From: Guyanagaster necrorhizus
Taxonomy: Eukaryota > Basidiomycota > Agaricomycetes > Agaricales > Physalacriaceae
Length of the DNA stretch: 64,000 bases
Assembly: GCF_019112545.1 (NCBI RefSeq)
Contig: NW_025064918.1
Location: 248,001-312,000, forward strand
Direction: 5' to 3'
Shown: positions 22,518 to 33,294 of the stretch, one piece after another
Layout of the letters: the number at the start of each line of letters is the position of its first letter
Position numbering within the stretch: position 1 is the first letter of the stretch
Notes under the pieces: generated by a model
Told to the model about the DNA's origin: nothing
Seen by the model: the letters and a program-made list of their open reading frames with translations, nothing else
Database searches by the model: none
Made by a program: the position numbers and the translations under genes

Positions 22518-25500
22518 TTAGGGTGAGTCATCCCAGCCAGTCACAGTGTCAGTGTCTCCACTCTTGGTTGCAGATTGCTCTTCGCTGTATGTCTGCACCA
22601 TTTCTGGCTCATCCATTGAAGGGTCAGCCTCTCCATCCTCCCTAATCTGCATCATTTTTGCAGGTATTAATGGAAGCTCCTCCTTGTGGTCGACATGTCC
22701 TCTGCTGTTGGCAGGTTGATGTATTTCCTCAGGGATAATGTTGAACATGACCCTCTTCATGTCCACCTTGTTGATTCATTGTTCATAATCATAGATCGCT
22801 TCCTCTGCATTTATGTATTTCTTGTTGACCCACTGGTTTGATTCCAGTCTATAGCCCTTCCAGCTGACCAAATAGTCAATGGTTGTTTTCATGCCTCTGC
22901 CTCATGCTTTAACCTTTCATGTTTTGTGGTTTAGCACTTTGTCGATTTCATAGTGTTCTTTGTCATCAATTAATTCTGGTGGTGGAGGAGGTGGTTATAT
23001 CTGGTTTGGGAAGGCAGGTGCAATATATGGTATTAGTAATGTTTTGTTGAAGACATTATGAACCTTCCAAGTTGTTGGTAATTGCAACTTGTATGCTGAG
23101 GTCCCAATTTTGGTGACAAATTTAAACAGTCCTGTTCATTTGTCTGCTAGTTTCTGTTTGGGTCTTGGTAGATGCAAGTTTGTTATATCCAACCAGACCA
23201 TATCATTGTTGGAATATTGATGCATGGGTTGATAATGTTTGTCATAATGCTTCTTCATTGTTGTGGCAGCCTTTTCAAGAGCTGTTCTCATTTCTTCATG
23301 GATTTTTGATATTGTTATTGCAAAATCCATTGATGCTGGTGTTGTGGTGTGCACCTGTTCAGTTTGTGCAACTGGTGGGTGTCTCTCATAGTTGACAAAG
23401 AATGGTGTTTTGCCAGTTGCTGAATGAAGTCTGTTATTATGCTGAAAGGTGGCTAGTGCAAGCCATTCTGTCTAATCATCTTGTTGATAATTAATGAAAA
23501 GTCATAGGTACTTTTCAATTTCTTGATTGGCCCATTCTGTTTGACCATCCGTCTGTGGGTGATATGCTATAGAGGCATTTCATTTGATATTTAGGAGTTG
23601 ATATAAGTTGTCCAAGAATTTGGACATGAATTGTGGGCCTCTGTCTGAAATCACTACTTGAGGCATGTCATATTTTGCATATACCTCATCTCACAGGATT
23701 TTAGCCCATCTCTCCAATGTTAATTCTGTCAAACAGGTGATCAGAATGATCGCCTTCGAGAAGCAATCGACTATGATAATGATTGCATCATAGCCATCAC
23801 TTTTAGGAAGTCCAGTTATCATATCAACTGAGATATAGGTCCATGGGGACACAGGAATCTCATTTGGATGAAGTGGGGCTGCTCTAGATTGTGTTGAAGT
23901 CTTGCCTCATTGGCAAACCTCACAGGCTTTGATATATTAGATGATATCATGGTCCATTTTGGGCCACCAATACTCTCTCAGGATTAATTCCTTTGTCTTT
24001 GCAATCCCTGAGTGTCTGGCCATGGCATGATCATGATATGTGGCAATGATGTCACTGCACAGTCTTTGATCTCTTGGGATATAGATCTGTCTGTCATAAT
24101 AGATCAATCCCCCTTCCTTTTTTAGTCTCCACTCATGGTTGAGTGATGGGATGATTCTTTGATCTCACTTGTGGAGGTCTCTGGTAGCACTTTTGATTTG
24201 TTCATGTACCTCTTCTTCCATGGGCATGATCATTGTGTGGAAGTGTTCTGAGTGTAAGAGTATGACTTCTTTATTGTTGTCCCCTCTCTGGTCATGGTTG
24301 GCTCTCTGGCTGAGGAAATTGGCCTTCTTATTTGTTGCACCTGGTTTGTGGTATAATGTATATTTGTATTGTGATAGTTCCATGACCCATTGGGCTTGTC
24401 AGCGATTGAGCTTCTGAGGGTGTCAGAAATATTGCAAATTTTGGTGATCTGTCCAAATTTCAAAAGTCTGGACTGCTCCAATGAGGTAATGCCACTATTC
24501 AGCAAGTGCCAACATTATGGCAAGGAGTTCCTTGTCATAGATTTCATAGTTGCACTCAGTCACAGTGAGTGCCTTTGACATAAAGGCGACTGATCACCAT
24601 TTGCTATTCTGTTCTTGTGAAAGCACTGCTCCAATTGAGCTTTTGCTGGAGTCAGCTTCCACCCTGAACTTTCCATCCTGGCTTGGTATGGCCAAGATAA
24701 CATCTTCAGCTAGCCAGCATTTGAGGTCGTTAAACACTGCTTGTTGGGAAATTCCCCAAGTCTATAGGGAATTTCTGGTTAATTGCATCATGGGTCAGAC
24801 TATTTTACTGTAGTCTCAAATGAACTGCTGGTAGAAGTTGGTGAATCCTAAAAATGATTGCAGTTCCTTCTTCTTGGTTGGTTCTGGCCATTTGGTTACT
24901 CTGGCAATCTTGATGGAATCCATTCTGATTGCCTCTTCACTAATAATGACTCTGAGGTACTCCGTTTTGAGTACCTCAAACTCACATTTTTCTGCTTTGA
25001 GGAAGAGACAATGTCTCCTCATCAATTCTAGTACTTGCCATACTAGTTGTTGATGTTTCTCCTTGGTTTTGGATATAATCAGAATGTTGTCCAGATAAAT
25101 CATGACCTTTCCTGTTCCAATGAGATCTTTAAAGATATCATTCATCATCCACTGGAATGTGGCTGGCAAATTGGTGAGTCCAAAGAACATAACCATCAGT
25201 TTGAACAAACTGTGGTTAGTCTGAAAAGTGGCCTTCCATTCATCACCTTCTTTGATGCACATGTTATTATACCTCCATCAGATGTCCAGTTTGGTGTAAT
25301 ATTTGGTGCCTCAGAGTTTATCCATTAACTCCAAAATTAAAGGAAGTGGATAATGATTCTTGATTGTCATCTCATTAAGCTTCTGATAATCCTGTACCAG
25401 TTGAAGTTTCCCGTCCTTTTTTTTGACAAAAAAGAAGGGTGATGCCATTAGTGATTATGATGGTCAGATCCTTCCACTGGATAAGTTTTCTTCAAGAAAC

Positions 25501-26190
25501 TTGTCCAACTCCTGTTATTTGTGGTTGCTTAGAGGATAATATTTGCAATCTAAGCTGGCATTTGCATTGGAGATCAATTTTATTGCATGGTCCCAGGGTT
25601 TGGGCTTGGGTAATTCATTGAAACTTTCTTTATCGAATAAGTCTCAGTAGTCTCTTGCCCATCCTGGTACCAGCTCCTCGAATGTCCTTTCTTCCTTGCT
25701 GGCATTGGCTTTTGCTGCTAGGTCATTAGCATAGTGGGTCGCTTGGATGTTAATGGCTCTTTGTAGGTTGACAGTGAGGATTGTTTTGCCATCTTCCATT
25801 TCCTTGTCCCACTAATCTTCAGGATCTGCATCTGGTAATTTGAAGGGAATTTTCTGGCATTGACATCATACAAATGTGATATATCTGGTTTTTCAATTAA
25901 TTAATGGATTATGTCATATTAACCAATCATGTCCAAGGAAGATTTCCTTGGTCCCCAAATTGGTTACTGTGAGATCAATTCATTCAGAATGATCTCCAAT
26001 AGTGAGCCTGAGCTTCACATATTTGATTATGGATCTGGCTTGATTCTTGGTTCTGTCGGTATTATAAACAGGGATTGGGGCCGCAGTTGCCTGAGTAGAG
26101 AGTTTGTTTTTGTTGACAAAGGCATGATTGATGGAACTCCCAGTGCATCTGCTGTTGATTAAGACCATGACAGTATGGGTGCTTCAAGAA
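22518..26190 (-). pseudogene. Element C pol relic with C-terminal extension
   Basis: On the minus strand the protease is at 25980-26168 (INSRCTGSSINHAFV, catalytic DSG lost). RT spans about 24816-25640 and keeps FFGLTNLPATFQWMMND and YLDNILIIS. RNase H is at about 24280-24800, integrase at about 23140-24150, and the chromodomain remnant at about 22770-22985. Where the other copies stop after YELSLN, this one continues through a TGA (probably a former CGA) into an open frame of 82 residues at 22518-22766. That frame is rich in Asp and Glu and ends TVTGWDDSP. Frames are otherwise broken. Confidence 0.8.
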
Positions 26191-26459
26191 GTGAGTGTTT
26201 TGATTCAGGTCTTGGTTATTAGGTCTTGGTCCAGACCTTTGGCTTGTCAGATGAACTTCCTTGGTCCATGTAGTTCATTGAGCCATTCTAAGGCTTGGTG
26301 TCATTCTGCAACTCACATTTCAGTGATCATATCATCGATTACTTTCTCAGCTTGGGTCTTGTGTACCCAATTCTTGAGTACTGCCTTTGCCACTTCCTTA
26401 TCTCTTGCATCTTTGATGGCTCACCAAGTCCATTCAGTCTTGAATGGCTTTAGCCAACC

Positions 26460-29285
26460 TGTGGAGTTCTCTACTCCTGTTCAGCTTGTTGGCAATTGAG
26501 TACCTTTTAAAGTATTAGCTTGATGAACTTTTGGTAAGAACTCATCTGTTTTAGGACTCTCTGTCCTTCTTTGGCCATACATTGGTGGTTGAGTGTCTCG
26601 ATTTGGTTTCTTAGATGATTCTTGTTTATGAGTAATGGGGTGGGGTATATTCAAATGCACACATAATTTAGTCATAGGAGCATCTACAGATATAGAATTG
26701 TCAGTCTGTCCAGCAGTCTGTGTCCCATTACTCATTTCTTTGGCTGAGTCAGTGGAATCACTCACTGCTCAGCCTCACCTTTTACCTCCTCAGCCTTATC
26801 ATCCTGACCAAGATCCTGTTCCTCTTTTATTAATTTGGCAATCTGCACCCTAATGTCTTTTTGGATGTGCTTATTCTTCTTCTGGAGACAGTTTTATGCC
26901 ATGTAACCCTTCTGGCCACAATTAAAACATTTCCCCCCCTTCTTGAGGTGATCCACATCCATCAGCTTACCCGTTCTGATATATGTCATGTCTATACTGG
27001 TTTGCTTCTTGGTGTATTGAGAAGTTGGGGCAGAGCCACTGGGCCTGGATGACATGGTTGCCTGGGAGTTTGAGAGCTTCAAGCCCTGTCTCTGGTTCTT
27101 GTGTCCATCCTATGATAGGGTGGACAATTCTGCCTTCTGTCGCTGTCATTCTCACCACATGATGATGATTCTGGTCTTCCACTCTTCGTAGCTGACTGGA
27201 ATGCTATGACCAAGATCTGAGATGGTCTTGAGGTAAGAGGGCAGCAGTCCTCTCTTCATGTATTCGACCATTTGCTCTGTGTCAGTCACATCTTTCCATA
27301 CTCCTGCAAGCTTTCCAAGTCATTCCAGTTCATCGAAGTAGTCAGTGGCTGCTTTATCATCCATCTTATACTCCTTCATCTTCTGTTTATGGACTTCTTA
27401 GATGGCTGGATCTGTGAACTTGTCATGGATCATCTGTTTGAATACTGGCCATGTGGGATATTGGTGATATTGTCACATGGTTGACTAGAATGAGGGAGTG
27501 ATGAGAATCCATCACACCTTTGCCTTCTCTTCCAAATAGATAGTGGCATAGGTCACCTTGTACATGTCAAGCAGGAAATATGATGTGAACACTTGGAAGT
27601 ATTGATTGCAGTCCATCAGAAACCAATCAATATCATTGGACCCCCCCTTGAAGGAGAGGGGTTCACATATCAGGGTTGGTCTGACATTTAAAATCTGGGC
27701 CTTGGCATTGAGAGGAGGCATCAGATTTGGTGGTCCATCTCCAGGTGGACCTGCCCATCCAGCTGATAGTCCCAGAAATGAATGAAGGGACCCATCATCG
27801 GCTACTGGACTTCCCAGTGGAGGAGGCCCTTTTTGTACAATGTGTCCATCTCTGATAGTCCAGCTCTAAGCTATGGCCTCAGGGTCATCCCCCTCTGGTT
27901 TCAGCTCTGCTGGAACTGCTTCACTTCCCTCAGCTTCATCAGGCAGTGGTTGCCCAGCAAAGGGCCATGGCATTGGGAACCTTCAAGAGTTTGGGTGTTT
28001 TAGCTGTTCTTCGGAAAGCCAAGATATCATGCTGCTTCTGGAAGAAGAATCAATTCTCCAGAGTGGTGGGGTACTTGCTGGGAATGGCAAGTATTCATCT
28101 TCTGGTAGTACCAGAGGCATCCCTGGTACTAGTATCTCCTCGCTCCTAGGGATTGGTCAGAGTTTTGGTTGTCTTCTCAGATATTGTCCAATCCTGATCT
28201 CCCTCTCCAGTTCCCCTTCATCTACAAGCTTTGACCACTGATTATTTGTGGAGAGAAGGCTTCCCTCCTCTTCTATTTCTCCTTCCTCCCTCAGGCCAAT
28301 ATAGGCCTTGGGGCTTATTGGAGTCTTTCCAGTATGAGACCCTCCAGGTGGGTAGATCCCATACCCTCTTGGTCTCAGCATTGTGCTGCCACTCTGCTTC
28401 TTGTTCAGACTGCTTGCAGTGTTGTTGGAAGGTTTCATAAAAGTCCAGATTGAGAAATAGGGTGGTGAACTTCTTGTGCAAGAATCCTCAAAGGGTTCGA
28501 TTGCTGATCCAGAGAGTAGGTGGTATTTGGGCCTTGATGGTCCAATTGAATAAAGAGTCACCATTGGGCAGGTAGCTACTGCTTCTGGAATCACTGGTGG
28601 ATAGCAATCTGTCTGAACCACTTTCTCCTTCTTTGATGGTGTCATCCCATCAATCACCTGTGTAAGAATCATCTCTGGGATCCTCATTCTATTCTGTGCC
28701 TGAGGGCCACTTTTGTCCTCAGGCTGGCAGAAGTCTCTGACCTTCTGCTTTAGTAACCAATGATCATTCATCAGTATGTCAATCCTGATCATCTCCTGTG
28801 TTGTCCCAGTGGTCTGAGGCATAGGAGTTGTCTTCAGGATTTTCATCTCATTCAGTGCCTGGGACCCATGCTTGTGGCTCCTGGGCTCTTGGGGCAGGGT
28901 CCCACTGTGTTGGTCGGCCAATTCTGGCCAACTGTCAGTATTCTTCATCAAGCTCGTCTCCCCACTGCTGGCTGTGCTTGACCTCCTCTTCTTCCACTAA
29001 CTTGTCAGTGGAGTCAGAGTTGGGGGTCAGAAGGAGTGGAGAACCAAGGAGGGGTTTCTCCTCCTTTTGGAAAGGACCTGATTGGCTCATGCTTTCAGAC
29101 CCTTGTCCAGATCTGAGTTCAGCGATTCAGGTCTCAGTAACAAGGCTGTCAAGGAATTGTTTGAAGGTGACATTGGAAATTTGATGTTCTCTAATTACAT
29201 TGGTTGCAAGGGTTCCTAGAAGAATGGTCAACAATTCAATGGAGGAAGAGGGTACTTTGGAGTTGATACAGTTGATGGAAGGCAT
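26460..29285 (-). pseudogene. Element C gag relic
   Basis: The start is taken at the ATG at 29285 (MPSINCINSK), aligned with the B and E starts. A hydrophobic SIELLTILLGTLA segment follows. A long N-terminal region includes open frames at 28157-28951 and 28242-28481; the latter contains LNLDFYETFQQH, which matches gag phrases in N and B. The capsid region is at about 27100-27720 (SFKGGSNDIDWFLMDCNQYF). The knuckle at about 26890-26935 reads CFNCGQKGYMA then a stop, so the zinc-binding His is Tyr. Confidence 0.7.
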
Positions 29286-29372
29286 ATAGTTTCTTGTCTT
29301 GTAGATCAAGAAGAGGTTGATAAGAAGCATTCAGTTCTTTTAGCTTTTTAGGCTTAAAGAAGGGAAGCTAGA

Positions 29373-29386
29373 AGCTTTGAGCTAAT
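29373..29386 (-). promoter_or_regulatory. Element C self-primer site
   Basis: Sense-strand TTAGCTCAAAGCT lies directly after the 5' LTR. It is complementary to the R-region segment of this family (AGCTTCGAGCTAA in CpG-intact copies), differing only where the CpG has decayed. Confidence 0.65.
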
Positions 29387-29891
29387 TGTTAAGCCCAAAC
29401 TCCATATGACTATTAACATGTGATAAACAGTTCAGAACCTTGCACTTTGAGTTAGACTGACTGAGTTCACTGATGTGTTAACAGGTGTGTGGTCAAGGCA
29501 GTTGCAAGTTGCTCAAGATAGGATGATGAAGAATAAACTTTAGCTTGAAGCTGGGGTATTACAGTGAGAGCTACACTACTTAAATACTGTTCTGTTATCT
29601 GGCTATTAATAAATGTTCACAAAAGATATTGTCTGTCATAGAGCTGTTACCCCTGCTGTTGCCAGGCTCTNNNNNNNNNNNNNNNNNNNNNNNNNCAGTT
29701 TGAGAACAAAAGGAGCATTGTCTCTCTCTTCACAGCACACAGCAGTGTGATAAGACCAAGACTGACTGGATTGCTGACTAAGCCATCTCATGATTCTAAG
29801 TGCCAGTCTAGGTGCTCTGACTAAGCAGAAATAGGGGTCAATCCTGAATAAATCAAGGAAAAAAGAGAAGAAAATAGGAAAAATTGTAACA
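29387..29891 (-). repeat. Element C 5' LTR, chimeric, with assembly gap
   Basis: It starts TGTTAAGCCCAAAC and ends AAAATTGTAACA. It matches the 3' LTR up to about 29785, then switches to a sequence like the tail of the solo LTR at 53329-53861 (GGGGTCAATCCTGAATAAA). 25 undetermined bases lie at 29671-29695. The partner LTR has 45 bp there. Confidence 0.85.
29671..29695. other. Assembly gap (25 N)
   Basis: The run of N lies within the 5' LTR of element C. By comparison with the 3' LTR, the missing sequence should be about 45 bp, so the gap length is a placeholder. Confidence 0.95.
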
Positions 29892-31860
29892 GTCAGCTTT
29901 CTTATTTGCTGTTCCCACTTTGTGGTGCAGCATATATTGGTATTGGCTTAGCTCAGTCACCCATTGAGTCTGCTATTGGTTTAGCTTCTGTGGTTGTTAG
30001 AAGTATTGTAGATTTTAGTGATCCATCCATATCTCAAAGGTCTGGACAGCACTGATCAGATAGTGTCACCACTCCTCCAAGGCAAGCATGATTATAAGCA
30101 GCTCCTTGTTGTATATCTTGTAGTTTTGTTCCATCATGGAGAGAGCCTTTGAAAGAAAGGCTATCAGTCTCCACTTTCCTTCTTGTGTCTGTGAGAGTAC
30201 TGCTCCTATGGCTCCTTTGCTTGAGTCAGCCTCAACTTGAGACTTTCTGTCTTGGGTGGGAATAGCAAGTATGATGTCTTCTGTAAGTCATTGCTTTAAG
30301 TCAATGAATACTATTTGTTGTAGGTGTCCTCATATCCAGGAGGCATTGCTGGTTAGTTGTGTCATGAGATGAACTATTTTGCTATAGTCCCATATGAAGT
30401 GGTGATAAAAGTTAGTGAAGCTGAGAAATGACTGGAGTTCCTTCTTCTTTGTTGGTTTCAGCCACTCAGTGACTCCCACAACCTTTACTGGGTCCATGTG
30501 GATACTTCCTTTGCTGATAATGACTCTTAGATACTCTGTCTCCAGTACCTTGAACTCACATTTCTCTGCCTTGAGAAATAGTTTGTGTTTCCTCATTAAT
30601 TTGAGTACTTATCATACTAGCCTTTGGTGTTCAGCCTGGTCTTTGGACATGATGAGAATATCATCCAAGTATATTGTGACCTTTCTGGTGGTGATCAGAT
30701 CCTTGAATATGTCATTCATCATCCACTGGAAGGTAGTGGGTGAGTTGGTAAGTCTGAAGAATATGATAGTGGGTTCAAAGAGTCCTCAGTTCATCTGAAA
30801 GGCAGCCTTCCACTTGTTGCCTTTCTTGATATGGATGTTATTGTAGCCTCATCAGACATTGAGTTTTGTGTAATACTTGGCACTCCTGAGCTTGTCTATT
30901 AACTCTGAGATCAACAGAAGCATATAATAATTCTTGATCATCATCTCATTTAGCTTTTGGTAATCTTGAACAGGTCAGAGCTTCTCATTCTTCTTTTTAA
31001 CAAAGAAGAAAGGTGATTTTAAGGGATGGATCCATCCACTGGAGAGGTTTTCATTGAGGAATTTGTCTAGTTCCTCCTGCTCATAGTTCCCCAGTGGATA
31101 TGTTTTGCAATTGAGATTAGCATTGGCATTGAGAATTAGTTCAATCACATGATCTCATGGTTTGGGTTCAGGTAGTTTGTTGAAACTCTCTTTCTTGAAG
31201 AGATCTTGGTAATCTCTGGCCCATTCAGAGACTATTTTCTTGAATGTTTTTTCTTCCTTCACAGCATTGACTTTGGCTGCAAGGTTGTTGGTATGATGTA
31301 AAGCCTGAATGTGGAGGGCTTGCTGAATGTCTACTGTGAGAATGGTTTCCCCATCCTCTATCTTCTTGTCTCACTGATTATTAGAATCTTTGTCAGAGAG
31401 TTCAAATGAAACTTTCCAACATTTGCATCTAGTGAAGGTGATTCATCCAGTCTTCCAATTGACTAAGGAGTTATGTCAGATCAGCCAGTCATAGCCAAGA
31501 AATATTTTCTTGGTTCTGAGATCCATGACAGCTAAGTTGATTCATTCAGAGTGGTCTCTGATAATGAGGTATAGTTCAACATATTTAGTAATCAAACCAG
31601 CTTTATTTTTTGTTCTGTCTGCATTGTATATGGGGATGGAGGTGGCAGTAGCATGAGTAGGAAGCTTGTGCTTGGCAACAAAAGCATGGTTTATCAAGCT
31701 GCTAGTGTATCCACTGTCAATTAAAGCAGTGACAGTGTGTGCAGAATAGTTGGTCAGAGTTTCAATTTGGGCTTTAGTGGTCAAATTCTGTCTGAGAGTC
31801 TTGGTTTGCTGAATATATTGTTTCAGCCCTTGGAGTTCATCAAGCCATTCCAAGGCCTGG
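29892..31860 (-). pseudogene. Element B pol relic, RNase H, RT and protease part
   Basis: It continues the element B frame broken at 21964. RNase H is at about 29900-30330. RT spans about 30330-31100 with KKKELQSFLSFTNFYHHF. The protease region at 31542-31853 has ALIDSGYTSSLINHAFV, which keeps the catalytic DSG but carries scattered stops elsewhere. Neighbouring gag follows upstream on the minus strand. Confidence 0.8.
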
Positions 31861-31899
31861 CATCATTCTATCTTTTTCATCCTCTTGATCATCTTGTCA

Positions 31900-33294
31900 A
31901 TAACTTCCTCAGTTTAGGTCTTGTGTATCCAGTTTTTGAATATCACTTTCATGGCTTCCTCTGTCAGTGCTTCTCTGATAGCTCACCATGTTCATTCAGT
32001 GTCAAATGGTTTGAGCCACTCAGTGAGGGTCTCTCCCTCTGTTCAGCCTATAGGTGATTGAGTCTGTGTTTTCAGCAATTCTTTCATAGTGTGTAGAGTG
32101 ATAGATTTGGGTATATTTGAATGCATGCATAATTTAGTCATAGAAGCAGCTACAGAGGTACTATCAGTCTGTCCAGCAGCTGTGGATTGCACACCATGAA
32201 GTTTCTTGGCTGATCCAGTAGAATCGCTGACTGGTCAGCCCTGTCTTTTACTTTCTCTATTTTCATTTCAGATCTTAATTCTTTGGCTTTTTTTTTATAG
32301 CTCCACAATTTGTGCTCAGATGTCTTTCAATGTTTGCTTCTTCTTCAGGCAATCCTTCACCATGTGGCCTTTTTGGCCACAATTGAAATATTTCCTCCCC
32401 CTCTTCATTCAGTCTATGTCTATCAGTTTCCCAGTTCCAGTGTAGGTTGTGCTGGTCCTGGTTTTCTATGTGGTGTAAGAGGGAATTGTGCTGGGTTTGG
32501 GGGTGGTTCTACTACTGGTTTTACCATTGGATGGTAGGCTGTATTTTTTATCAGGTTAAATTCCAGCATTGATAGCCTTTTGCCAGAGCTGCTCCTTGTT
32601 CATCTTGGTAATTTGATCTTTTTACATATTATATCCTTTGGAAATGTTGGTGCCTATGTTGAAGATCATCTTTATGTATGATGAGGGGACACCAAGCTTG
32701 AGGTACTCAACCATTCTCCTGTCATTGTTGATGCTCTTGCATACACCAGCTAGCATTTCTAACTATTTCAGCTTGTCAAAGTACTCACTTGCAACTTGTC
32801 ACCAGCTATTTGTAACTCCTTTGTCTTGTTCTTATATACTTTCTGGACAGCTGGATCAACAAATTTGTCTCACACTATCTGTTTAAAGACAGGCCAAGAC
32901 AGAAAACAATGGTGTTGTTGGGTGGAAGAGTAAAATGTCAGAGAGATGAGTGTCTACTATCATTTAGCTTTTCTTTCAAAGTATGAGGCTGCAAAGGCCA
33001 CTTTGTTTATGTCAGTTCTGAAGTATATGATATATACCTCAAAGTATTGCTTGCAATTGATCAGAAATTGGTTAATGTCATTGGATGCTCCTTTGAAGAG
33101 ACAGGAGATTTGAAGAAGATCAGGTTTGCATTGTAGCATTGTGGCATTCTGTGGTAATGCACCCATTGGGTTGATAGATTCATCAAATGGTGGATGGTGC
33201 CATTCTGTTGGGGGTCCAGAAAAGGAATGAAGGGAGTTGTCATCAGCAATGAGGCTTCCTTGTGGAGCTGCTTCTTTTCAAACAATCACCCCAT
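31900..33294 (-). pseudogene. Element B gag relic, nucleocapsid and capsid
   Basis: The zinc knuckle at about 32346-32395 reads YFNCGQKGHMVKDC, with the first Cys replaced by Tyr (TGT to TAT). The capsid region is at 32960-33166 (LFKGASNDINQFLINCKQYF). It is cut at 33294 by element X and resumes at 35170. Removing X and one CCAT restores a gapless alignment with element C gag. Confidence 0.75.

Larger units (their letters stand above)
21965..29891 (-). mobile_element. Element C: gypsy chromovirus inside element B pol
   Basis: This is a complete 7.9 kb minus-strand element with LTRs at 21965-22480 (3') and 29387-29891 (5'). Between them are an extended pol tail, chromodomain, integrase, RNase H, RT, protease and gag. 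It splits the element B RNase H region, where about 30-35 bp of B are missing. No 5-bp TSD is visible (TCCCT before, GTCAG after). The 5' LTR contains an assembly gap and a change of sequence type near its end. Confidence 0.87.

Noticed and set aside
28157..28951. A 264-residue minus-strand open frame as a separate gene
   Set aside because: It overlaps element C gag, and the gag-like motif LNLDFYETFQQH lies in another frame of the same strand. The length is likely due to chance after frame decay.
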